Of a DNA stretch of 64,000 bases, positions 1 through 11,005 are shown piece by piece (within the stretch, counting starts at the first letter, position 1; every line of letters begins with the position of its first letter). The translations under genes and the position numbers were made by a program. The notes beneath the pieces are model-generated. The model saw only the letters and a program-made list of their open reading frames with translations, was not told the DNA's origin and did no database searches. This DNA is from Gonapodya sp. JEL0774 (taxonomy: Eukaryota; Monoblepharomycota; Monoblepharidomycetes; Monoblepharidales; Gonapodyaceae). Where the stretch lies: positions 62,001 to 126,000 of the forward strand of contig JADIIX010000040.1 in NCBI GenBank assembly GCA_027604505.1, given 5' to 3'.

Positions 1-1107
<1,107 letters not shown>

Positions 1108-1240
1108 GGGGTTACATTTCTGAGTTAAATGTACTCCAAGGGTTTCCGGGGGGGTATCGTGAATAGATTTCATTCCCGTGAATCGACAAAAGACAACTCT
1201 ATCAACAGCTAATATAAAAGAGAGCCTGCAGTCGAAACAA

Positions 1241-3208
1241 TTACTTAGCTACGGCCGGCTCTGGTGCTGCGGCGCCCGCCGATTGCATTCCAAACCATTC
1301 CAACATCGACATCTTCTTTTCCTTCATCTCTCTCATCTGCTTCTCGATTTCTTCAATCTGCTGCTTCCTTTGCTCCTCAGCCAGCTTTTTGAAGTTCTCC
1401 TGGTCCTTCAAGAATGTTTCTCGCATGGCCCGTGTTTGCGCGTCCATAATGTCAAAAGGTGTGGGCCCCAACACTGGGTCAACATTGTCCGTCAAAATCG
1501 CAGGCTGCTGCTCTAACATGCCTCTCCCGCGTCCAAACAAACCCTGCGTGACTCTCGCGACTGGATTGGAAGCATTTGCCGCTTGCGTCCGTTCAAGTTC
1601 CTCGCGGCGCTTGCGATCGTAGTCGTCGCGGAGCTTCTTTTGCCAGCGAGCAAACTCGGCGGGAACGTCTTTGCCGATGTAAGAGTGGAGAACGGGCCGG
1701 ACGTCCTCAACTCCAGAGAGAGCGAGCACTACGAATGGGGACGCGTTCCGGTGAGGCGAAAGTGGAGTGAAGAATGCGCTGCACAACTTACTTTCCAAGA
1801 AGGGAATCAGCTTGAGCAATCCATCGTCAACAGTGCTCCCATCCCATTTAGGAACAATAATAGCATTATCCCTCTGGAGCTTTATCGCTCTTTCGTCGAC
1901 GTCGATAGCAATCACTTTCTTGAGGTCGCGATTCAGATGAGACAAGTCCTTCTGATGTACGCCATCGACGTATTTTGTGGAGTCACGATAAAGGCGATAC
2001 ATGATGTAGCCGTAGGGGTCAAGCTTGTCAAGAAGAGGTTGTGCATTCTGACAAAGAACGAGTAAGACGTGGAGCAGCTTTAAGCGCCCGTTCCTAGGCT
2101 GATTATTTGACACTCACGTGTGGTTGACTTGTCGTAAACACAACAACCTCGTAAAACTGGCTCATGTACGACAAGAAGTATTCAACGCCCGGACGTTTCG
2201 CAGCACGCCAACCGTGTTCTGCAGTCCATTCGAGGTGGAGGAGAGTGTCGTTCAGATTTATAACTAGTGTGTAAGGGCGTCCATAAGGCTCAGGTAAAGG
2301 GTCGGGGAGAAGTGAAGGGCTGATGGGGTCAGTGAAGTACTTTGAAAGCGGAATGGTAAGCAAAGTGTCCAAACGACTTGAAGCGGTGGTCCCATTCCCA
2401 TCCCATCTCAGAAATAAGTTCAGCAATTTTCCTGTAGAGTGTGTATCACTGTCGTGGCAGCGAGGAGAGTGTTTATCACTTTCCTGGCGGTGATGTCGCC
2501 AAGTTCCCAGGCATTGTCGACTCCAAAACGATAACAGGCTCGGCCAGACAACGTACAGGCCCGGAGATCGACATAAAACCCAATACTCACGCTTTTCCAA
2601 CCCTTTAGCGTCGCTCCTGTTCTGGTAAACCAGCCTCCTGCGTCAGTCCACGAATCCTCCTTGCCAGGCCAACCACCAATAAGCACAAGTCCTCCTCCGA
2701 AGACACTCAAGATGTAAGCCCACGCGACGAGTGCGCTACCCTTTGGTTCTTCACTGGGGGGCGGTGGAGCATCTCGCGGCTGTTGGTTGGATGATCCTTC
2801 CTCTGTGGTCTCGCGACTTTCGGACTGCTGTGTCCCTACCCTCTGCTTCAGCATATCAGCGGCAAGTCCGCCTGTAGGAGATGATGTATCACGATTTCGT
2901 TGTCGGGATATTACGGAGGAGGTGAAGAAACGGGGTGATAAAAGACGAGACCCGTTGAGGAGGACGGACGAGGACGGAACAGTCGAAGTCAGTGGCGAAA
3001 ATGAGGAAAGGAGGGCGGAATGAAGAGCGGGTTGAATATGTGCAGCGGTCGGCAGCGAGCGGGCATCATCTGACTGATAGCGTGTGGTCGTCAAACGCTT
3101 TCGCGAAGCTCCCGACAACGCAATCCCCGCCAGTGATGGCAGTTTTGCGAGCAATCCAGCGGAGTTTTGCGTGCTGGATGCACTGTCGAGCAATGTGCGT
3201 GGAATCAT
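1241..3208 (-). CDS. TIM50: TIM50, TIM23-complex receptor subunit of the mitochondrial inner membrane
   Basis: Receptor that takes presequence proteins from the outer-membrane translocase and hands them to TIM23. Exons (minus): 3208-2591, 2483-2118, 2047-1792, 1710-1241, giving about 569 residues. The N-terminus is rich in S, T and R with few acids, as in a mitochondrial presequence. A single membrane span ([20 protein letters not shown]) follows near residue 180, then the NIF/FCP1-like domain ([36 protein letters not shown]) and a Glu/Lys/Gln-rich coiled coil at the C-terminus. The phosphatase DxDx motif reads NLND, so both catalytic aspartates are lost; Tim50 is known to be a non-catalytic member of that fold. 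The first intron is the weak point: the acceptor at 2484 is the one that keeps frame with the donor at 2590, but a donor 4 bases later with an acceptor at 2432 also works. Two further in-frame exons may lie upstream (separate entry). Confidence 0.93.
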
Positions 3209-3450
3209 AGTCTACAAAGGACGATTGCGGGTGCCAACAGTTGAGTGGAATAAAACGCAAGGGACACATGACGTGGTGCTAGGGTGCACAGAACTCGAGC
3301 AACAGAACTGTAACTCACTTGGCAACTTCCTTGATGCAGTATGAACCGGAAAGGGACTTGGCCACACTTCAATGTGGAGGACGGTCGCTTACCAAAATAA
3401 AGGAGCAACCCAGGCCACCCATCGCCTTTGAACGGGTCGAGGACTTTCAT
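3209..3450 (-). other. Possible upstream coding exons of TIM50
   Basis: On the minus strand an ATG at 3450 opens a 58-base exon (3450-3393, MKVLDPFKGDGWPGLLLYF) ending at a good GTAAGC donor. An 11-base exon (3329-3319) ends at GTGAGT, and an acceptor TTTGTAG then joins at 3211, three bases before the TIM50 ATG. All three junctions keep frame with TIM50 and would add 24 residues in front of its presequence. The added stretch does not look like a mitochondrial targeting signal. Alternatives: spliced 5' leader, or a separate tiny protein. I do not recognise the peptide. Confidence 0.35.
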
Positions 3451-6400
3451 GTGTAATATGTATTGATAATATCAACTCTGAAAAGGTATTGTTTCATAAG
3501 TGAACGAACATAATGCCAAAGCATTATCTTTCTTTTGATAGCCGCAACTGTCAGGGCTGGGTTGCCCTCTGCCATGGGAAGTGTGAAGTCATGCCGAATA
3601 GGCCACAGACATGCACCTGCTCGCACACATGGGGAAGTCTTCTTCCCCTCTTCCCATCTTCTTGTACAATTTAGAAGGACACTGCCTACTACATGAGCTC
3701 GAAATTTCTCATATGAAAAAGCTTTTGTACATCACCTTGCATACACACTCGGCAGTGTCTATATTACACTTCAGGTCATCCCCAACAGCCTCACCAGCCC
3801 TAAGGTCTTTCTCTCTTGGTCTTTTTATCTGCAACTCTATCTTGGCCACCCAGTTTTGTGGCTGAAAATGGTGCAAAGTCGAAACCTCTGTGGCACAGGT
3901 AATGTCACTTATGTCTCGCACAACCTCTCCCAAATTGAGCCAATTCAGCCTTCTCCCCAATGTTACAATTGTCCAATCAATTTTCATCCATCTACCATGA
4001 CCCACACCTCTTTGGGATCTTCTCTTATAGGCTCTATCATCAGCCAAGAACAACCAGCATCTCTCTCACTCCAAAATGTGGCATATTCACTCAGTCTCTT
4101 GTAAAATGGGGTCATCTTCTCACTCATTGTCTTTAAAAGGCTCTCTCTAGTGCCAGTGCCAAAACTGTCATGGAAGTGGAAGCCGTTATCACGTCAGAAC
4201 ACCCATGCTCAAGAGATTCAGCACCACCTGCTTACCATCACCATTATAACAGGCAACCTTGCTACTCCAAAGGTGGTAATTCCCCTCAAATGTGAGGGAA
4301 ATGGAAGTGGTTCTGCCTTCTGGTCCCTTTGGAAGTGCCTTGTGCTTCTTAGCTCTGACTTGAGGAGTTTGGTGCCTTGCAAGTTGGGCCTCTGTTGCCC
4401 TTGCATTTGGCCAGAATTTCTTCCCTGGGAGCGATGTGGTTGCCTATTGGGATGGTCACAGTAATGCATTGGTGGTACTTGACCAAGTGTGGGTCTTCCA
4501 GCATGACCACAACTTCTACTTCCATGACAGTTTTTGGCAATGGCACCAGAGAGACACCTTATGAATGTAGATGACCTGCAAGAAGATCCCATCAGCAGGA
4601 GATCAACTGAATATTTGCATGCTTTAGAGAGAGTGAGATGGTGGATTGGTTTACAGGCTTTTCAGAGAAGTTGCCAGGGGGAGTTGGAGATGGATGCAAT
4701 TGGACCAGACAATTCTCAATTTTGGGAAGAAGGCTGAAGTAACTCAATTTGGGTGAGGTTGTGTGAGGTATGAGTGACCTTATCTTTGCCACAGAGGTTT
4801 AAACCCATTTTCAGCCACAAAGATTCGCATCAAGCAAATTTATCCAGCATGGCACCTTAGGTGACATGTTTTGCTCACTGCTAGGATAGTAACTGGTTTT
4901 GTTTGCGGTGCAGCGACTGCAGGGGGTGCTCTTAGACTCAAGGGTATAGTTGTCTTTAGGCTTCACTAGTAGCACTTCTGCTCCCAGAAGGAACATCAGC
5001 ACTGTGCATTTGCATATGTCTGCATTTATACATTCCAATCTAGACTTCTCTCTATCTTCAGGATGTGAGCTCCTTGGGGTCGCACAGCAATTGAATTTAA
5101 CGTCACAATTTTGCGTCTCTGCAAGTGGTATCCATGTGTCGCTTGGGGTGAGTGCTTTTACTAACACAGATTTGGAATTGCTTGTTTCTGAATTGCAAAC
5201 CCTCCTAGAATAGGACAGTCTGGTGGACTTGTAGGTCCCAGGAAGGGTGGTTGCACCATTTGAAGCATGTGTTTGTGTGGTGCACGCGGATCGCCCCTCA
5301 CAGTTGGTGTGTCACTTCCCTGATCAACAGCTATATCTGAGTAGTGCATAGGAGTGTTTTGGACAAGGTCCAGTCCACTGACATGGGATCTAATGTGCTC
5401 AGATGGACAGGGGAGAGGTTTGCTTGGTCTGCGCCAGACAGATAGTTCATATCTGGGGTGTAAGCTCTCCCAGAACACGTGTGCAGGGCAATTATAGTAA
5501 GTGCACAATTGCTACATCCATTAGCCAAGAAACATCACACTATCAGAGGGCAAGCACCAGCACCCCTCACAAAGCGAGCTTTACAGACTGGTGAGACGGA
5601 GTTTTGTGTGTTGGTACCACCCCTGATAGCTGGAACCCTGTGCTGCTCAAAAAGTATGATCAAGCTTAGATTGTGAAGACGAAGTGGGTGAGTGAGTGTT
5701 GTGTGCACCAAATTGTGCTGTCAGACAGAAGTGAAAGGTCTGTGTCTTGTCAAGTAAGTTCTGTTATATTGGTCCTCCTTGCAAAGTGTCTGTGGTAACC
5801 AGAGCTCACAAACTCATTACAAGACCTAAGTAATAGATTGCTGTTAGCAGGTGAGGTGTTGCACATTTGAAGTGGGAGGAGCAATGAGATTGGCTGATAG
5901 ATCATGACATGGCAGTAAGAGGGACACCAAACTGCTTGTGGAACCTTTGACTGTGTTTGGTTCACACTCCAAAGAGTTAGGCAAGGTGAAAGACTGAATC
6001 TGAAGATCAAGATCAACCTGGGACCTGACAAGGTCATCATGTTCTGGCAGCTTCAAGCCGATCTGAAACAGCCAGTGTAGATGCCATACCAATTGATGAA
6101 TGACCACACCAGTCATTGTAAACACACCACAAGCATGTACAGCAACACACCTATGCCTTCTATCCCTTTCCAAAATGACATCTCAGTTCAGGCTGAGAGA
6201 CACAGGTGAGGTCTTAAGTTCAACCTGGGAACTCGCAGGCCACTCTCCTGTGAGTGGGAGAGCCATAGTGTTCCTAGAGAGCACCACACAGAGTGGGGCA
6301 GGTTATCCTGCTCCAGCCTCCACATTGCGAAGATTTGGTCACCCTCACACACTGGAGGGTCATGTGACGCAGCACTTCATTCCAAGTCCAAATCACAAAT

Positions 6401-8250
6401 AGTATATGTCCTCATTGTGACGTACAGCAGACAAAAATATAATTTTTCAGAAATTCATGTCCAGCCACGTTTTGGCTGATCTTGAGCATGGTCTGTGTTG
6501 TTACCTCATCAGTCAAGAGATAACCTCCCAGCTCCTCTGCGCATGGTCTTGCAGGTCATGAAGAATGTGCAGATATGCACACCATTTAAAGGAATACGTG
6601 CTTTCATGGTGTGTGCTTCACAGAGCTTGCGTGTGACTGTGATTTAACCTGTTGCAACAGGGGGCAATGTACAGACCCTGGACAAGCCCACTTTCGAAAT
6701 TCACAGAGAACACAGTTTTTGTGATAAACAAAAATAAAAAGTGCCACTTATAGCTAGCAATTTGCTCTGTCAGACCCCTTGCAGCTGGCGTACGAGATGG
6801 TGGTGATGTTGAGCAATTGGATGATGAAAATTTCCTTTCACACATCCACCTTGTTTTTGCTCCAGATAGCTCAATTTTGGTCAGTCCTGAAGACATTACA
6901 GGAGAACGTTGTGCACAAATATGTAATCTAGATGTTTGTTATCTCAGAAATGATAGTTGTGTGCACAGAAGTGGGAAGAGGACAGAGAAGACCAGGACAC
7001 AGTGTCTGCTGAATGCTCTCCAGCTCGATGCCCCACTTTTCATGACTGCTTTCTCCCCTTGCAACATACATTGCGACCCCTGAGACACGCCAAAGCAGTA
7101 GAAGCTAACTTTAAGGTGCAAGTGGAGGTTCTTGCTTTGTATTTTATTCACAAACCAGGATCTAGTTTCGTAGGATTTCAATCATTTTCTCCACCCAAAT
7201 TAACACCACCAACACAAACCACTGACTTTATGATTTATGCCTATAGAAATGCACTCCTGATATAGCGATGGGAGCCATTGAAGATGACTATGTCCCCCAT
7301 GTTCACAAACCTGATGTGCTTGAAGTCAGGATCAGTATGCTGACCCTCCTTTTCAATCCTGCCCAACTGGACTGTTCTGAGTACAAAAAAATATCAGAGA
7401 CATCATTTTTTCAGTAAATTTTATGTTCCCCTTGCCAGATGGAGTTCACAGTGTGTTTTGGGCTCACGGGGATGGCAGTCAAAAGGATCTGTGTACTGAA
7501 CCCAGTTGGCTGTCACCAACGGGTTAAAGTGGTTGTGTGAATGATGACTGTGTGGCTGTGGACGTGCTCTCCAATCTGGTCCAGAACCCAGTGACTTGCA
7601 AAAATGAAAAAGTATCAACACTTGTTCAAGTGCCATGAATGAAAAGGATCCAAAGATGAGCAGAGATGTGAAGAGAATAAAGGATGTGGAATTGTTGAAG
7701 GCAAAGTGCACAGACAGTGTTCTGCAGAGTGCAACAGGGAGGTGGCCAGAAGAGAGATGGGACAAAGAACCACTTGCCATGTGAGCAGCCATTGTGAGCG
7801 CTCTCTTCCTTTTTGAGCCATTGGGCAAACAAAAAAGAAGATTTTGACGGGGTCTGCGTGAGAGTTCTGGAGTCCTTTCGGAAGGAAGTTGAAGCAGATA
7901 AAGAGAATAGAAGTTAACCCCGTAAGGTGAATTGTGCAGTCAAAGTAATGTGGACAAAATGAGCCAGCCAGAAGGCTGACTGCAAAAAAGTGTAGAAATG
8001 AACCAATGACATGATCTGTGAGAGCAGTGCAGATTTGCTGTTGCGTGGAGGTTTGGAGCATTATATGGGTAGCCAGACAAGGAGAGGCTATCTCCAATTG
8101 AAAGGTTGGGTACTGTCAGAGGTTGGAAGAGAATTTCTTGAAGTGGGTGATGTTAAACAACACGACACCCGGAGTGTAGAGCAGGCCAGAAGAACCTAGA
8201 ACTACGTATGAAGACGTTGAACTAGTACCACCACGGCAAATATACTTGTT
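3451..8250. repeat. CpG-depleted, gene-free repeat island
   Basis: About 4.8 kb with no ORF longer than 160 codons and none I recognise on either strand. CG dinucleotides nearly vanish while CA and TG are abundant: I count only six CG in the 900 bases 4141-5040, whereas flanking genes have one every 15-30 bases. CpG content recovers at about 8.2 kb. This is the footprint expected of old repeats whose methylated cytosines have decayed. An inverted repeat occupies 3.85-4.83 kb. No LTR, terminal inverted repeat, reverse transcriptase or transposase could be made out. One reading frame of the inner repeat arm has a weak resemblance to a retroelement zinc knuckle (HYCDHPNRQ), too little to name a family. 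Confidence 0.7.
3850..4835. repeat. Large imperfect inverted repeat, arms about 450-490 bp
   Basis: The left arm (about 3850-4320) and the reverse complement of the right arm (about 4370-4835) align along nearly their whole length with substitutions and small gaps. Shared anchors, read outward to inward on the left arm: TTGTGGCTGAAAATGG, AAACCTCTGTGGCA, CACAACCTC-CCAAATTGAG, TTCAGCCTTCT, CATCCATCT, AAAACTGTCATGGAAGT and AGGCAACC, each with a reverse-complement partner at the mirrored place. The centre is a loop of about 50 bases near 4345. A transcript through it would fold into a long imperfect hairpin. It may be two element copies inserted head to head, or one element with long internal complementarity. 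Confidence 0.8.
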
Positions 8251-9099
8251 TGCTCTTCTGGGCGTTCAATTTGTAGGCGCAAAAGAAGTTTAGACAAAGA
8301 ACATGTAATCACTTTCAAAAAGCACGTGTAGCGCGTGGCGACTCCCTGAGGACGTTTCCTGAGTGAAAGAAGTATTGTATTGTGTTCATGCTTTGCTCCT
8401 TTGTCCTTCTCGTCACGTTTCTGCTCGCTTTTTTCGTATTGTATTCAGCGTCCCCCAGTACAAGGGTTTGAACTATTTATATTACTACCGCTCTGTCCCC
8501 CCCAGATCCCACGATCCTATGGCTCTTCGTGTCTGCAACTACACTCTTCCTCTTTCTCTTCTCTGATTTGAACGCGGAGCTAAATGTAAACTCAGATATG
8601 AAAATGAGATTTTACGGGATGTCAAGACCTCTGGTCCCACGTGACCAGGACCTCGCAGTGTTCGGTCTGGGTTCAAATCCACGACCCCCCCATTTCCGAC
8701 CGATTCCCCTTTTACCCTCGACAGGTACCCTTGTTCCCCCTCGTTGTTTTTGTCTGAAAGGCCTGAACGGGTTGATGAGTTATACAAGAGAGGTTCAGCT
8801 CCTCCGTCGCCAAAAATTCTCCTTCATCCCGCTCCTACGGATATTTTGCTCTGTATCTGTTAGACAACGTACTGGTAGCATGGTGAATATCTGAGCTGGC
8901 CACGTTTTGAGTTTGGGAACTCGTGCTGAAAATCAAGAACACAGATACAAAGTCTCGAGTTGTTTCACACTTACATTCACATGATCCATTATGAACAATG
9001 CTTAGTGGCACATGTTTTCGAATCTCGTGTCTTCTATGAATCTTGTGATGCCGGGAATCGGACTCCAACGGCACAACTGGCACCACAACTCTCACAAAA
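8251..9099. other. Intergenic; no gene seen
   Basis: Normal CpG content returns here. The ORFs of up to 121 codons on the plus strand have no recognisable domain and overlap comparable ORFs on the other strand. A GGTTCAAATCC element near 8670 resembles a tRNA B-box but no cloverleaf could be drawn around it. The last 100 bases are presumably the promoter and leader of the next gene. Confidence 0.5.
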
Positions 9100-10503
9100 A
9101 TGGAGGATCACGGAGGAGGCTCGTCCCCGGCCTTCACGAGAGCTCTAGTCAAGCGCACCTACAAAGTAAAGCCCCCTTCCAGACAGCCGCCACCTAGTCT
9201 CGCTTCGAGTGGAACCGCACAGGACGAGAACAAGGCACCATCTGGGGACGGCGGGCCAAAAGATCGCCCACTCCAGGCCGCAACTGTCAAAAGCTCGAAT
9301 ATCGCATCCAAGATCGGTGGTCTAAAGATGACGACAGGAGGGATGCGGACCGAAAACGATCGTGCGAAAGGTAAAGGTGAGAACTCCTTCTAGTGGTCCT
9401 TTTGTTCACTGAAATCATTCGACTTTACATTTTAGATAAAATACGTCCTTCTGTGGCATTCACACCGAAATTGACTGGAGCTGGTAGCTCTCCAACGATG
9501 GATTCCCTTCGAATGCCGTTGTCTGTGAAGTCCACGGGTCCAAAACCCATCTCAGCAACTGCCATAACTCGCAAGCTACCAAGCTTTCAACCAACTACTT
9601 CATTTCTTGGATCGATTCATAACACTGCTTCAGACGGTAAAAGGAATGTGGCTCGAGGGAAGCCAGGTGCTCCGATTATGGCCACAAAACGTCACGCTAC
9701 CAGGCAGTCTTTCGTCGTTTACGCTGATACCAGGGATCACGGTGGAGGCGGAGAGGGTAGAGTGAGCTCTACATCAGGGCCTCCAACGAAACGGAAAGGA
9801 TCGGTCTCTCCGCTGCTCCTCCAACCCGTCGACCCAAAGCACACGGCCGATCCCTCAATTGAAGAGTTGGCGTCTGCTCTCGAGCGTTCAATCACCTACG
9901 AAGATTTTACGGCGGGAATAGAGGGCGGCGAAGGAGATCTTGAAATGCCCATCAGCGAGAGTGAACCAAGTGTTGAACTGACTGGCCCTCCCGGCTGGGA
10001 ATTTCAAGAGGACCAGATAGATGCGATTATGGATCTCGAAGTGGCTCCTGGCCCTGTGGGAACAGTTGGGGAGCGGGGCACTTCAATCCTCTCAGGGTTC
10101 CTCGAGGCGACGCGCAACAAACGCCTTCCATCGGATGCACAGGCACCAAAACCTGGAGGCACTTTCCGAGCTGGGAAGAGTACCAGTGATCATTTCACAA
10201 CTGATGTGTGGAGGCACAAGAAGTATTCGTCAGAGGTACGCTCCCCTCTCAGAGTTGCTTTGACTTGTGACGGTTCAAACTCCACACCTCTAGTTTATGT
10301 TAAACTGAATTTCATTGTGCTCCTAGGTACCCTCCTCCCCTGATCCACTCCTGCAGTCCCCAGGCAGGTTTGGCTTCGGAAGTGGAACAATACGATCCGC
10401 AATGACATCCCAAAAACTTACAAATTCGGTACAGAATCAGGCCAGTCAGAAGCAACCCATGTGGCTGACTAGGGACAGTTCACCGGATCCGTTGGTGGAG
10501 TGA
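9100..10503 (+). CDS. Unrecognised Ser/Pro-rich, basic, probably disordered protein
   Basis: Exons 9100-9376, 9436-10235, 10327-10503 give 417 residues with consistent phases; the ATG at 9100 sits in a good context (ACAAAAATGG). I do not recognise a domain. The protein is rich in Ser, Pro, Thr, Lys and Gly with many S/TP sites (LTGAGSSPTMDS; RKGSVSPLL), a short acidic stretch in the middle (EELASALERSITYEDF; WEFQEDQIDAIMDLE) and a Gly/Ser-rich tail. The hexapeptide SSPDPL occurs twice, 33 bases into the last exon region and again four residues before the stop, the second time ending the protein as SSPDPLVE. That pattern suggests a short linear docking or phosphorylation motif on a scaffold or cytoskeletal regulator, but this is a guess. 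No signal peptide or membrane span. Confidence 0.75.
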
Positions 10504-11005
10504 GACGCTTATCGGAACTTCACATCGCAAACTGCAAAATGTTGGGATATCACAGCACTCAAGATGAAACTCTAGAAAACATTCAAGACACCGAAGGCAG
10601 TCTCGAAACATGTTGCTTCCGGACTTCAGCCACCTTGCGGTCGTTCAACTCGGAAAATGACCAGAATGTGAACCACGTCGGTGCGAGTGGCAGATAAACT
10701 TTACTTGCTTGTCATACAAATTTAAAATTGGCACGAAGAACTTCACAAAAAAAAATTCTTTTCATAAAATCGATGCACTGGCAACGGTTTGTGCGTGGCT
10801 CTACTTTATGATTCAAATCTCTCCGCATCTGCGACTGGTCAATTTGCTTTCTATTGGAGTTTCCACTCTGCTATCGGGCTCAGCGTCTCCTTGTACTTAT
10901 TGCAGGTTGTAACGGTTGTGTGCTGACTCTCGGTTGTGGCGGGTTCAGCCAGAATGGTTGCTAAAATCACATGCTGTGATTCAACCGCATCAAACTCGAA
11001 CAACC
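10504..11005. other. Intergenic; no gene seen
   Basis: Between two genes on the same strand. The first 200 bases contain an open frame of 65 codons after the upstream stop with no recognisable content, most likely 3' untranslated sequence. A-rich stretches near 10745 (CACAAAAAAAAATTC) could serve 3'-end formation. Confidence 0.4.

Noticed and set aside
4811-5508. Minus-strand ORFs of 115-118 codons in the CpG-poor island
   Set aside because: No recognisable gag, pol or transposase motif, and the CpG-poor composition lengthens random ORFs.
8664-8690. GGTTCAAATCC resembling a Pol III B-box
   Set aside because: No matching A-box and no cloverleaf; could at most be a SINE remnant, which I cannot support.
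9044-9106. tRNA-like stem on the minus strand (TTGTGA ... TCACAA with a TCCGATTCCCGG loop)
   Set aside because: Only about 55 bases between the paired ends, no D-arm or anticodon arm can be drawn.
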